Origin: Candidatus Fermentibacterales bacterium
GTDB lineage: Bacteria; Fermentibacterota; Fermentibacteria; Fermentibacterales; JAFGKQ01
Direction: 5' to 3'
DNA length: 10,251 bases
NCBI GenBank assembly: GCA_016928495.1
Contig: JAFGKQ010000223.1
Coordinates: forward strand, 1-10,251
Under the pieces are notes generated by a model. It was given only the letters and a program-made list of their open reading frames with translations. It ran no database searches and was not told the origin of the DNA. The translations under genes and the position numbers were made by a program. Positions 1 through 6,750 of this stretch are shown here, piece by piece (position 1 is the first letter of the stretch; the number at the start of each line of letters is the position of its first letter).

Positions 1-769
1 CCGTCTGCATCCTTCCGGAGAGCATCCTCCCCCTGGCCTCCACTGAGGCCGTCGACCACTCGGTAGTGCCGGCGACGCTCTCCGCCTTCTCTCTGGCCAG
101 CCGCTCCTGTCCTCTGAACTCCCGGTACTTGCCAGGGTCGGCAAGCAGGAAATCGAGGAGAGTGACGACGCCGATGCCCAGAAGCAGCCTTCCAGCGTAG
201 ACGGCCCAGACAGCGTCGGCCGAGAGGCCTGCGGCGAGGAGCGCTACCGCCGGCGGAAGGAAGAGAGTGGCGACGTTCCGGCTGGCCCTCGGTCCCGCCG
301 CGGCCACCGCCAGGTTGTAGGGCGCGTCCGGGTAGTAGTTCAGGCCTTCCTTGCGGATGCCCGGAGCCTTCCCGTAGGGGGCCAGAAGGAACACCCTGAG
401 ATAGAAGCCCACCCTCCGGGGGAGGGAACCGCTCCTGCAACGGTCGACCTCGGCCAGCACGTCCTCCCTGAGGGCGTCGAGACGCGCGCCGGTGAGCATG
501 TGACCCATCTCGTGAACGGCGATGCCGACGTGGAAGCTCACGAGCATGAACAGTGCCGAGACCAGCGTCTCCGCGCTGAAGAAGACGAAACGCAGCACCT
601 CTCCCTTGAGCACCGCAACGGCGGGCAGTGCCAGCACGGAGGAGATGAAGGCCACATGGAACGACACGAGGATGTGGTTCGCGATGACCCACCCCTCGTG
701 CAGAAGAGACTCGCTGCTGCCGGGAGCCGGACAGGCTCTCCGGCTGAAACACCCTTTCCGCTCCGACAT
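1..769 (-). CDS. Membrane zinc metalloprotease, site-2-protease (M50) type, 3' end cut by window edge
   Basis: This frame is open from an ATG at 769 to the left edge, giving 256 residues with no stop, so the C-terminus is missing. The start is well supported: AGGAGG at 776-781 lies six bases upstream. Residues 86-90 read HEMGH, the HExxH zinc site of metallopeptidases, at the end of a hydrophobic helix (about 68-85), which is the usual M50 arrangement. About 70 residues later comes AAGPRASRN (157-165), resembling the Ala-Gly-Pro...Asn element that follows the zinc site in site-2 proteases. A further hydrophobic stretch (about 190-209) leads into an Asp at 206 or 211 that could be the third zinc ligand. 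Other membrane segments lie near 30-52 and 166-182. M50 enzymes cut substrates within the membrane, often anti-sigma factors; no PDZ domain is seen and the substrate is unknown. The gene starts 98 bases after the aminomutase stop on the same strand, so co-transcription is possible. Metalloprotease class is fairly sure, M50 less so. Confidence 0.72.
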   Translation of the reverse strand, partial: MSERKGCFSRRACPAPGSSESLLHEGWVIANHILVSFHVAFISSVLALPAVAVLKGEVLRFVFFSAETLVSALFMLVSFHVGIAVHEMGHMLTGARLDALREDVLAEVDRCRSGSLPRRVGFYLRVFLLAPYGKAPGIRKEGLNYYPDAPYNLAVAAAGPRASRNVATLFLPPAVALLAAGLSADAVWAVYAGRLLLGIGVVTLLDFLLADPGKYREFRGQERLAREKAESVAGTTEWSTASVEARGRMLSGRMQT

Positions 770-775
770 CCGTCC

Positions 776-781
776 CCTCCT
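776..781 (-). promoter_or_regulatory. Ribosome binding site of the metalloprotease gene
   Basis: AGGAGG on the minus strand, six bases before the ATG at 769. It fixes the start of a gene that is otherwise open at the window edge. Confidence 0.75.
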
Positions 782-819
782 GCAAAGCTCCCGGTACCTC
801 TCCCGGCGTATCAGGTGGC

Positions 820-848
820 ACCATGTCTGCGCCCGGATTGCGCGTCAA
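820..848 (-). promoter_or_regulatory. Weak candidate promoter upstream of the metalloprotease gene
   Basis: TTGACG (848 down to 843) is followed after 17 bases by CATGGT (825 down to 820), which matches the -10 consensus at only three of six positions. The -35-like box sits in the same GATTGACGCG ten-mer as the one upstream of the aminomutase gene. Transcription could equally come through from the aminomutase gene. No clear terminator is seen between the two genes. Confidence 0.18.
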
Positions 849-867
849 TCACCGTCGGGCTGAACAC

Positions 868-2118
868 TCAGAACTGCCTGATGTCGACTTCTCTGCGATT
901 GGGGTACCGGAAGACGCGGTTCTCCCAGGTCCTGATCGTTATGAAGTCAGGACCCCTCGACAGGACGTAGTTCGGATAGATGGGTGTCTTGCCGTGCCCA
1001 TGGGGGGCGTTGATGACGTAGGTGGGTATGGCCAGGCCGGAGGTGTAGCCACGCAGAAACTCCATGATCTCTATGCCCTTGTCGACCGATGTCACGAAGT
1101 GCCTGGTTCCCTTCACCTCCTTGGCATGGAAGATGTAGTAGGGCTTGACCCGTATCCTGAGGAGCTCCTGGTTCAGGACCTTCACCACGCTACAGCGATC
1201 GTTGATCCCGTTCAGAAGGACCATCTGGTTGCCCAGGGGAATCCCTGCGTCCGCCAGGAGCCTGCAGGCCTCCGCCGACTCGGGGGTGATCTCCAGAGGG
1301 TGATTGAACTGGGTGTTCACGTATACCGGCTGGTACCTGGCAAGCGTCCGCGCGAGCCCGGGCGTTACCCGCTGCGGCATCGTCACCGGGGCCCGTGTCC
1401 CGATCCTGATAATCTCCACGTGCCCTATGCTGCGGATCGAGGAGACCAGACGCTCCAGGTCCGAGTCCGTCCTGGTCAGAGGGTCCCCGCCGGTGATCAG
1501 AACATCCCTTATCTCGGAGCAGTCCCGGATGTACTCGATGGACTCCTCGAGCTTCCTCCAGGTCGTGTGGCGATCTCTCTGGCCTATGAGGCGCCGCCGC
1601 TGGCAATGACGGCAATAGGTCGGGCACATGTTCGACGCGTAGATCGTAAGCCTGTCAGGGTATCGCCTGGTGATCGCGCCCGCGGGGTTCGTGTACTCCT
1701 CGTCCATGGGATCGTCCACCCCTCCCCGCACATGCAGCTCGGCTATCAGGGGGATGGACTGGAGCCTGACCGGGCTGAAGCGGTCCGAGAAGTCGATCAG
1801 AGACAGGTAGTAGGGCGAGACCGCCCACCTGTACTTCCTGCTGACCCTGTCGATCTCACCGAGATCCCGTGCTTCCAGGTCGATCAGCTTCACCAGGGTA
1901 TCGATGTCGCGCACTCTGTTGGCAAGCTGCCAGCGCCAGTCGTTCCATTCCTTCTCCGTGCCGCCGAGGGCCTCCAGGATGCGCTGCCTCCGGACCAGGG
2001 TCTCATCGACCACATCGAAGCCCGTGCGTATCGTGGTGCGCACCTCGAGGAAATCGCTGATCCCCTCCCGCAGTCTCGCGACGCGGTTGAGGGCTCGCTC
2101 GCGTTTCGTCGGGACCAT
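868..2118 (-). CDS. eam: KamA-family radical SAM / PLP aminomutase, probably glutamate 2,3-aminomutase
   Basis: This 416-residue enzyme moves an amino group from C2 to C3 of an amino acid using a [4Fe-4S] cluster, S-adenosylmethionine and pyridoxal phosphate. Seen here: the cluster motif CPTYCRHC (Cys165, Cys169, Cys172) followed by RRR, GGDPL at 210-214, and the PLP lysine in APHGHGK (Lys377). Counting back from that lysine, the two aspartates that hold the side-chain amine of lysine in clostridial lysine 2,3-aminomutase (Asp293, Asp330) align with Lys333 (in YYIFHAK) and Asn370 (in YVINAP). As I recall, glutamate 2,3-aminomutase has Lys and Asn at exactly these places, so glutamate is the likely substrate and beta-glutamate, a compatible solute, the product. 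The C-terminal CNCDVC zinc segment of lysine aminomutase is absent, and PHGHGK replaces the usual PGGGGK. The frame stays open to 2355, but the ATG at 2118 has GAGGAG six bases upstream and begins the conserved part. No beta-lysine acetyltransferase gene is adjacent. Family call is firm; substrate is inferred. Confidence 0.88.
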   Translation of the reverse strand: MVPTKRERALNRVARLREGISDFLEVRTTIRTGFDVVDETLVRRQRILEALGGTEKEWNDWRWQLANRVRDIDTLVKLIDLEARDLGEIDRVSRKYRWAVSPYYLSLIDFSDRFSPVRLQSIPLIAELHVRGGVDDPMDEEYTNPAGAITRRYPDRLTIYASNMCPTYCRHCQRRRLIGQRDRHTTWRKLEESIEYIRDCSEIRDVLITGGDPLTRTDSDLERLVSSIRSIGHVEIIRIGTRAPVTMPQRVTPGLARTLARYQPVYVNTQFNHPLEITPESAEACRLLADAGIPLGNQMVLLNGINDRCSVVKVLNQELLRIRVKPYYIFHAKEVKGTRHFVTSVDKGIEIMEFLRGYTSGLAIPTYVINAPHGHGKTPIYPNYVLSRGPDFITIRTWENRVFRYPNRREVDIRQF

Positions 2119-2124
2119 CGTGAA

Positions 2125-2130
2125 CTCCTC
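2125..2130 (-). promoter_or_regulatory. Ribosome binding site that sets the aminomutase start
   Basis: GAGGAG on the minus strand with a six-base spacer to the ATG at 2118. It favours this start over the in-frame TTG at 2355, which would add 79 residues of unconserved-looking sequence and overlap the neighbouring gene. Confidence 0.7.
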
Positions 2131-2260
2131 GAGGCGCTGTCCGACACCCGGAGCCGGCCGCGATGGCGAGGCTCCTTCCTGCTCCCAGACGGATCCGGAA
2201 ATGGCAGCGGCGAAGCAGGGCTTGTCCGGCTTGCAGCATCGGGCCGGATCAGACAATATC

Positions 2261-2289
2261 AGAATGGGGGCATGCGGCTGTCGCGTCAA
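2261..2289 (-). promoter_or_regulatory. Candidate promoter of the aminomutase gene
   Basis: In the 202-base gap before the aminomutase gene, TTGACG (2289 down to 2284) is followed after 17 bases by CATTCT (2266 down to 2261). The -35 box is strong (five of six) and the -10 box weak (three of six), though a locally AT-rich stretch (2250-2265) lies just downstream of it. The leader would be about 135 bases. The rest of the gap shows no gene and no clear terminator for the upstream unit. Confidence 0.3.
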
Positions 2290-2320
2290 TCCGCGACCCC
2301 CGGATTCGTGGACCACCTGC

Positions 2321-2788
2321 TCAGGAGGAGCTGCGCAGCCCCCTGAAGGCGGCAATGTCCAGGATGCCGAGGAACGAGAGGAAGGAGTAGGCCTCTCTCA
2401 TGTGACCGCTTGCCGTGCCTGTGGCCGGGCGAGGCACTGCAACAACGAGAAGGCAGATCATGGTGGCAAGAAGCAGTAGCCCGAAGGCGAGTCGCCCGGC
2501 CCTTCGGCGGAGGATCATCACGCCGAGTGAGACTACGCAGGCGAAGAGAAGGAACTGAGCGATCCCGATCAGCCGGTTGGCCGCATGGCTGACGGGCTCG
2601 TAGAGCTCGCCGTCCTCCATCGCTTCCCGGGTCCAGCGAGCCTCGTCCTCGTCGGCTCTGCCGGCATAGACGACATCACAGACACCCCCGATCACGGAGA
2701 CAACCGAGGTGAAGATGATGAAGGCAGTGAAGGCATAGACTACGAGGCTCATCAGGATGGACTCGTAGATGTAGCGAAGAACGCCCAC
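2321..2788 (-). CDS. Small three-helix membrane protein of unknown function
   Basis: A 155-residue protein I do not recognise. Hydrophobic segments lie at about residues 12-40, 73-93 and 100-118. Between the first two is a charged stretch (about 43-62) rich in Asp, Glu and Arg. The C-terminal 37 residues are more polar and end in SSS. The start is a GTG placed directly after the TGA of the flippase gene, with no base between them, and GAGG eight bases upstream lies inside the flippase coding end. Translation is therefore probably coupled to the flippase, which suggests a role in the same glycan export step, but nothing in the sequence shows a reaction. Codon use resembles its neighbours. Confidence 0.72.
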   Translation of the reverse strand: MGVLRYIYESILMSLVVYAFTAFIIFTSVVSVIGGVCDVVYAGRADEDEARWTREAMEDGELYEPVSHAANRLIGIAQFLLFACVVSLGVMILRRRAGRLAFGLLLLATMICLLVVAVPRPATGTASGHMREAYSFLSFLGILDIAAFRGLRSSS

Positions 2789-4213
2789 TCAGTCTTCCTC
2801 GCCGGCGCCAGCGGGCCTGGTCAGCGGATCGAGGCCGCCCAGAGGGATCCAGACGACGAGGAACGAAGCAGCAGGCAGGATGACCCTGATGGCAACACAG
2901 GGGCTGTCGCGGAGCACAAGCGCGGTTGCGCCCGAGGCCACACCGGCCACGAGCGGCCTCCAGCTTCCCCGCAGGAGCGGGAGAGGCCCCATTCTCCCGA
3001 GATGCAGCAGGAACAGACCCCCCATGAGGGCACCTGACAGAGTGGCCATCACCGCCGACCCGGTCATGCCGATGCGCGGCACGAGCAGCAGATTGCCGCA
3101 GATGCTGAGGAGCAACGCAAGACCGGCCACCCTCACCGTCACTCTCTGCCTTCCCACCGCGATCACGCTGGCAAGCAGGAAGTTCATCCAGAAGAAGACG
3201 GGAGTCGCCGCCATCAGTATCGTGAACGTGGCGGAGACCTGGGAAAGTGGCTGTCCGCGGACGAAGCTGGCTCCCCAGATCGCCTCCAGCACAGGCAGCC
3301 CGCCCGAGAGCAACGGGACCATCACCAGGAGAGACAGCCCGGTCACCAGCCCGGCTATTCCCTCCATCTTCTCGCTGAAGCTGGCCCATCCCGCCTCGAA
3401 CGACCTGCAGAGGGAGGGGAAGAGAGCCCCGGGAAGCAGAGTAGGCGTGACGACCAGAACCAGAGTCTCGAGGATCCTGAACGACTCGGTGTAGGCACCC
3501 ACGGCCTCGACTCCCCTTAACCTCTCCAGGATTATCATGTCCGCCCTCTGGAGAGCAACGAACAGCAGGCCCATCGCTCCCAGCGGCCAGCTCTCCCGAA
3601 GCAGCCGGGCCAGGTGCGCCCTGGCGAAGCCCGGTCTGAGCCGGATCCGGAACCGGAGCCCGGCGAGCAGAGCAGCGACCAGGAAGATCAGGGCACCTCT
3701 GGTCGCGTAGGCGGAGGCGGCGGCCAGAGGACCGAGTCCCGATCGTATCACCAGGACCACCGTAGCGAGAGAGGCGAGAGCCCCGACTGACCTGGAGATC
3801 GCCTCGAGACCCATCCTCTCGCGGGACCTGAAGACGGCGAAGATCAGCTCCCCCCAGGAGTCCAGAGCGGCTCCTGCGCCGACGATGAGTATCATCAGGG
3901 CCTGCTGTCGGGAGTAGGCGATCAGGGACAGCGCAGCCAGAAGGGAGAAGCCCGCCGCGGTCAGGGCGAACCTCAGGCCCAGAGCCGTGCTGAAGACCTC
4001 CTGCGTCCTTCCGGGGTCCACGCTGAGCTTCCTGTTGATCACGAGCGCCACTCCCATGTCCAGCAGGAAGAACAGGATCATCGAAACGGAGAGACCGAAG
4101 GTCAGCATCCCGAACCCGGCGTCCAGGAGATAGCGGGAGAGCAGCATCAGCGCGACCAGCTGAGCGAGCTTGGCGGCAAGCTGGCCGGTCAGCATCGACA
4201 GGCTGTTGGCCAT
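2789..4213 (-). CDS. Wzx-like oligosaccharide flippase, MOP superfamily (polysaccharide biosynthesis protein)
   Basis: A 474-residue polytopic inner-membrane protein with about 12 to 14 hydrophobic helices spread evenly along its length. The N-terminus (MLTGQLAAKLAQLV, LLSRYLLDAGFGMLTFGLS) resembles the first helices of Wzx/RfbX flippases, where a Gly-Phe/Tyr-Gly loop follows helix 1. Such proteins move undecaprenyl-linked repeat units from the cytoplasmic to the outer face of the inner membrane. Charged residues within helices, for example in the LQRADMIILERLRG stretch near 223-236, are typical. The gene begins 32 bases after the sugar amidotransferase stop and ends directly against the small membrane protein gene, so all three are probably one transcript. 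No good Shine-Dalgarno precedes the ATG at 4213, so the true start may differ by a few codons (a second ATG is residue 7). A teichuronic-type or other MOP exporter is the main alternative. Confidence 0.85.
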   Translation of the reverse strand: MANSLSMLTGQLAAKLAQLVALMLLSRYLLDAGFGMLTFGLSVSMILFFLLDMGVALVINRKLSVDPGRTQEVFSTALGLRFALTAAGFSLLAALSLIAYSRQQALMILIVGAGAALDSWGELIFAVFRSRERMGLEAISRSVGALASLATVVLVIRSGLGPLAAASAYATRGALIFLVAALLAGLRFRIRLRPGFARAHLARLLRESWPLGAMGLLFVALQRADMIILERLRGVEAVGAYTESFRILETLVLVVTPTLLPGALFPSLCRSFEAGWASFSEKMEGIAGLVTGLSLLVMVPLLSGGLPVLEAIWGASFVRGQPLSQVSATFTILMAATPVFFWMNFLLASVIAVGRQRVTVRVAGLALLLSICGNLLLVPRIGMTGSAVMATLSGALMGGLFLLHLGRMGPLPLLRGSWRPLVAGVASGATALVLRDSPCVAIRVILPAASFLVVWIPLGGLDPLTRPAGAGEED

Positions 4214-4245
4214 GGCGGTGCGGCCCGGAAGGGCTCCGGGTGGAG

Positions 4246-5310
4246 TCAGGGCAGCCTCTCCCTGATCCTGATGGCCAGGTTGCGGATTCTCCTGTTGCGG
4301 CCCCTGAAGCTGAAGACGCTCTTCTTCTCGATGCCGTCCAGAACGGAGCGGTCACACCCCAGGTCCCCTATGAACTCGTCGAATCCCTCGGGTGGCTCCA
4401 GAGGCTCTCTCTCGCGGACTATCCTCAGGGCCTCTTCCCTGTCGATGACGCCTGCCCTGGTCATGTTGGCGTAGAGGTACTCGTACTTGCCGAAGCCCGT
4501 TCTCCGCCGGAACAGGTAGCTGGAGTGCGGCGTCCCCAGACAGTCGTACCTCACGTCAGACATCGACTTGCCGAAGTCGAGCTCCCTGTTGAGCGTGTCG
4601 TAGATCCGGGGCAGGTCCCACTCGATGTAGTCGGGCAGGTTGATCTGCTTCACGCCGAACATCCTCTTCCAGGATGGGAAGAAGAAATCCCACTCGAGCT
4701 CCTTCCGGCTGAAGTGCCCCTTCATGATGTTCCAGAAGCAGACCCTGTCCATGTAGGAGGTCTCGGGGGGCGGCGCCTCCAGCATGTCGGAGAAGCCGGC
4801 GACTATCAGCCTGATGCCGTGGATGTCGGCAGCCCGGAATATCGCTGTCGGCATCAGGACGACGCATGCGGCGCAGAACTCGCCGGTGGCCTCCAGCGCC
4901 CTTCCGTAGACTCTCCTCAGAAAGGCCCTGGCGGGAGTGTAGGTATACAGGTCCACCCCCAGGCGATCGGCCGAGGCCTTGGCGAAGGCGAGGGCCCCGG
5001 GGTCCAGGAACCCGTTGTCGAAGTTGAAGGCCAGCGGCGTCATGTCGTACCTGTTCTTGACCGTCCAGAGGGTGTAGGTGGAGTCCTTGCCACCACTGAA
5101 GGGGACCATGCAGTCGTACTTGTGCCTGCCCCTGCCCCTGTAGCGACCCATGAGACTGGAGAGCCGCCTCTCCCGTTCCTCCCAGTCGATCCCTGAGTAC
5201 TTCTCGTCGAACTCGCGGCACACCCGGCAGACTCCGTTCCCGTCGAAGTCTATGTGCGGGTACGTCTCGGGGAGTATGCACCTGGCGCACCTCCGGACCA
5301 GTTCGCTCAT
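4246..5310 (-). CDS. N-acetyl sugar amidotransferase, WbpG / PseA / LegZ family
   Basis: A 354-residue cytoplasmic PP-loop ATPase. The N-terminus has a four-cysteine zinc knuckle, CARC (8-11) and CRVC (28-31), around the family-typical stretch ILPETYPHIDFDGNGV. Next comes the nucleotide-binding PP-loop SGGKDS (72-77), then a CAAC pair (146-149) and the conserved-looking LPDYIEWD (225-232) and DCLGTPHSSY (256-265). Known members (WbpG of Pseudomonas, PseA of Campylobacter, LegZ of Legionella) turn an N-acetyl group on a sugar into an acetamidino group, using ammonia delivered by HisH/HisF-like partners. No such partner is in this window. GGAGAG six bases before the ATG supports the start. It is first in a probable operon with a flippase, which places it in surface glycan assembly. 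Family call is good; the exact sugar cannot be told, and another PP-loop amidation or thiolation is possible. Confidence 0.87.
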   Translation of the reverse strand: MSELVRRCARCILPETYPHIDFDGNGVCRVCREFDEKYSGIDWEERERRLSSLMGRYRGRGRHKYDCMVPFSGGKDSTYTLWTVKNRYDMTPLAFNFDNGFLDPGALAFAKASADRLGVDLYTYTPARAFLRRVYGRALEATGEFCAACVVLMPTAIFRAADIHGIRLIVAGFSDMLEAPPPETSYMDRVCFWNIMKGHFSRKELEWDFFFPSWKRMFGVKQINLPDYIEWDLPRIYDTLNRELDFGKSMSDVRYDCLGTPHSSYLFRRRTGFGKYEYLYANMTRAGVIDREEALRIVREREPLEPPEGFDEFIGDLGCDRSVLDGIEKKSVFSFRGRNRRIRNLAIRIRERLP

Positions 5311-5366
5311 AGTGGTCTCTCCGTCTCGCGCTCCGCCCCGGTCCCACCTTCACGACCCGGCAGCAT

Positions 5367-5393
5367 CCATCCATGTGGGACTCCGCTGGATGG
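5367..5393. repeat. Inverted repeat, possible leader hairpin
   Basis: CCATCCA (5367-5373) and TGGATGG (5387-5393) are perfect 7-base complements around a 13-base loop. On the minus-strand transcript this would fold in the 5' leader of the amidotransferase gene, about 57 bases before the ATG. There is no U-run after it, so it is not an intrinsic terminator. It could arise by chance. Confidence 0.3.
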
Positions 5394-5530
5394 CTTCTGC
5401 GTATTCTGCCTGTTCGGGCTCACCGGACGCAAGGGCATGCAGGCATCCTCCCGGGGCTTCCGTGCGTTCCTGTCCGCCCCCGCAGCACCATCCGGGACGC
5501 ACCCGGCTCGTAGCCCGTAAGCTGTTGCAA

Positions 5531-5560
5531 AAGATACAGTTCAAGCGATTGACCTGTCCG
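5531..5560 (-). promoter_or_regulatory. Candidate promoter of the amidotransferase-flippase operon
   Basis: CGGACA (5560 down to 5555) and TATCTT (5536 down to 5531), spaced by 18 bases, each match the sigma-70 boxes at four of six positions. The -35 box directly abuts the -35 box of the rightward promoter, so polymerases on the two would compete. A second option, TTGAAC (5544 down to 5539), has a good -35 but no matching -10. Confidence 0.28.
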
Positions 5561-5577
5561 ATGAGGGGTGCTATATG
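5549..5577 (+). promoter_or_regulatory. Sigma-70-like promoter of the SGNH hydrolase operon
   Basis: TTGACC (5549-5554) is followed after exactly 17 bases by TATATG (5572-5577); the boxes match consensus at five and four of six positions in otherwise GC-rich DNA. Transcription would start near 5584, leaving a leader of about 50 bases before the GTG start at 5634. Confidence 0.55.
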
Positions 5578-5623
5578 TACTGCTCGATTCGGCGCGCCAG
5601 GCCCTACCCTCGAAGCATCCGAC

Positions 5624-5628
5624 GGGAG
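5624..5628 (+). promoter_or_regulatory. Ribosome binding site that sets the first SGNH gene start
   Basis: GGGAG with a five-base spacer before the GTG at 5634. It rules in favour of this start over an in-frame GTG at 5568, which lies upstream of the predicted transcription start. Confidence 0.65.
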
Positions 5629-5633
5629 TTGAC

Positions 5634-6746
5634 GTGATAGGCTGCAGGGCACTTCGCTGGCTTGCCAGGCTCCTCCTGGTGGCTGCGGCTCTCTTCGTAT
5701 CTGCGGAGATCGCCGCCCGGGTCTACCTTCACGTGAAGGGCTATCCCGCAAGCAGGTACATCCAGGTCAACCATGCCCTTCGGCAGGCCAGGGCGGCTTC
5801 GAGGGACGGCTTCGACACGGAGTACCCCTATCTCCCCTTCAGGCCGGCGCCGGGCGCGAACCCGAACCTTGCGGCGAACGGTCTCGGGTTCCTGGGTGAG
5901 GGTGCTCGCTGGGAGCCACCGGAGCGAACCCTGAGGGTTCTGTGCACGGGGGGGTCCATGGTCTACTACGATGCCTTCCCCACTGTTCTGGAAGACTGCC
6001 TGGACAGCCTGCTCGCCGGGGAAGACACGGGATACGACTCCTGCCAGCTTCTCGTCTCGAGCGGACCCACATGGAGCTCGATGGAGTGTCTGGTCTACTA
6101 CGCGGTCCGCGGGGTCTACACCAGGCCGCACGTGGTGATCGTCTACGTCGCGGTGAACGACGTCTACGCCATGTTCGTCCCGGACTCCATCGAGGTGCAG
6201 CCGGACTACAGCCACTACCGGATCAGCATGATGCCGCTGCCGCCGGTTCCCTGGGACCTGATACCGGGCTGGGCTGACAGCTCGCGGGCCGTCGCGCTCT
6301 CGAGGTACGCTCTCGACAGGATCATGTACCCTGCATACCAGAAGTCCCCGCCCCCCCGCTTGGGCCTGATGTACAGGTTCTACCCGGAGTATTCGATCGA
6401 CACCACATTCGCTACCTACCGGAGCAACCTCGAGGCAATGGCCGCCATCGCGGTGTCGAGGGGCAGCAGCATCTTCTTCGTCAGCGAGCTCCACGATTCC
6501 ACGCGCAGCAGCAGCCCGGCGATGGCACACGCCGTGGAAGCTCTCAACGATATCGCGGAAGCCGTCGCGAGGAGGCACGAGGCCGGCGGGCTGGTCCACT
6601 TCGTGGACGCCGCTTCGACGATTCCCGCCGATTCCAGCACGCTCTCCGACAAGTCGCACCTGACCGAAGAGGGCAGCGAGCTGATCGGCAGGCTGGTCGC
6701 GAGCGAGGTATGCGCCGGCCTTCGCCACCATGCGGAGGAGCCGTGA
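5634..6746 (+). CDS. Membrane-anchored SGNH/GDSL hydrolase-like protein (first of a tandem pair)
   Basis: A 370-residue protein with one N-terminal membrane helix (about 8-28) and a periplasmic SGNH domain. The nucleophile block is TGGS with Ser108; the Asn block is AVND with Asn175; the Asp/His pair is DKSH (Asp339, His342), followed by LTEEGSELIG, the usual tail of this block. In most GDSL enzymes the third block is Gly-x-Asn-Asp; here the Gly is Ala173. Family members are esterases or, near polysaccharide genes, O-acyl transferases and deacetylases. The GTG start at 5634 has GGGAG five bases upstream and immediately precedes the signal-anchor. It shares long stretches with the next gene (for example PDYSH, WDL.P, YAVRGV), so the two arose by duplication. 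No MBOAT acyl donor gene is present here. The fold is confident; the substrate is unknown, and a surface glycan is inferred only from the divergent neighbours. Confidence 0.82.
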   Translation: MIGCRALRWLARLLLVAAALFVSAEIAARVYLHVKGYPASRYIQVNHALRQARAASRDGFDTEYPYLPFRPAPGANPNLAANGLGFLGEGARWEPPERTLRVLCTGGSMVYYDAFPTVLEDCLDSLLAGEDTGYDSCQLLVSSGPTWSSMECLVYYAVRGVYTRPHVVIVYVAVNDVYAMFVPDSIEVQPDYSHYRISMMPLPPVPWDLIPGWADSSRAVALSRYALDRIMYPAYQKSPPPRLGLMYRFYPEYSIDTTFATYRSNLEAMAAIAVSRGSSIFFVSELHDSTRSSSPAMAHAVEALNDIAEAVARRHEAGGLVHFVDAASTIPADSSTLSDKSHLTEEGSELIGRLVASEVCAGLRHHAEEP

Positions 6747-6750
6747 GGCC

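Larger units (their letters stand above)
5311..5633. other. Divergent intergenic region, no gene
   Basis: 323 bases between the divergent amidotransferase and first SGNH genes. The half next to the SGNH gene (about 5520-5580) is clearly more AT-rich than the surrounding DNA and holds promoter-like boxes on both strands. The other half (5311-5520) would be a leader of about 210 bases on the amidotransferase transcript. It contains one small inverted repeat. I see no convincing small gene, tRNA or known riboswitch core in it. Confidence 0.6.

Noticed and set aside
823-2346. Long plus-strand open frame (507 codons) opposite the aminomutase gene
   Set aside because: It is antisense to a clear radical SAM gene, its translation is low-complexity and rich in Arg, Pro and Gly, and it has no recognisable domain. 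Such mirror frames are common in GC-rich coding DNA.
2119-2355. N-terminal extension of the aminomutase to a TTG at 2355
   Set aside because: It would overlap the small membrane protein gene, begins with a rare start without a ribosome site, and adds residues that look random, whereas the ATG at 2118 has a good ribosome site.
2676-4355. Minus-strand open frame (559 codons) in another frame over the flippase gene
   Set aside because: The translation is polar and Arg/Gly/Ser-rich without domains; the overlapping frame gives a coherent multi-helix flippase with tightly packed neighbours.
4240-5196. Plus-strand open frame (318 codons) opposite the amidotransferase gene
   Set aside because: It is a mirror of a gene with clear PP-loop and zinc-knuckle motifs; the translation is Val/Pro/Glu-rich and unlike any domain I know.
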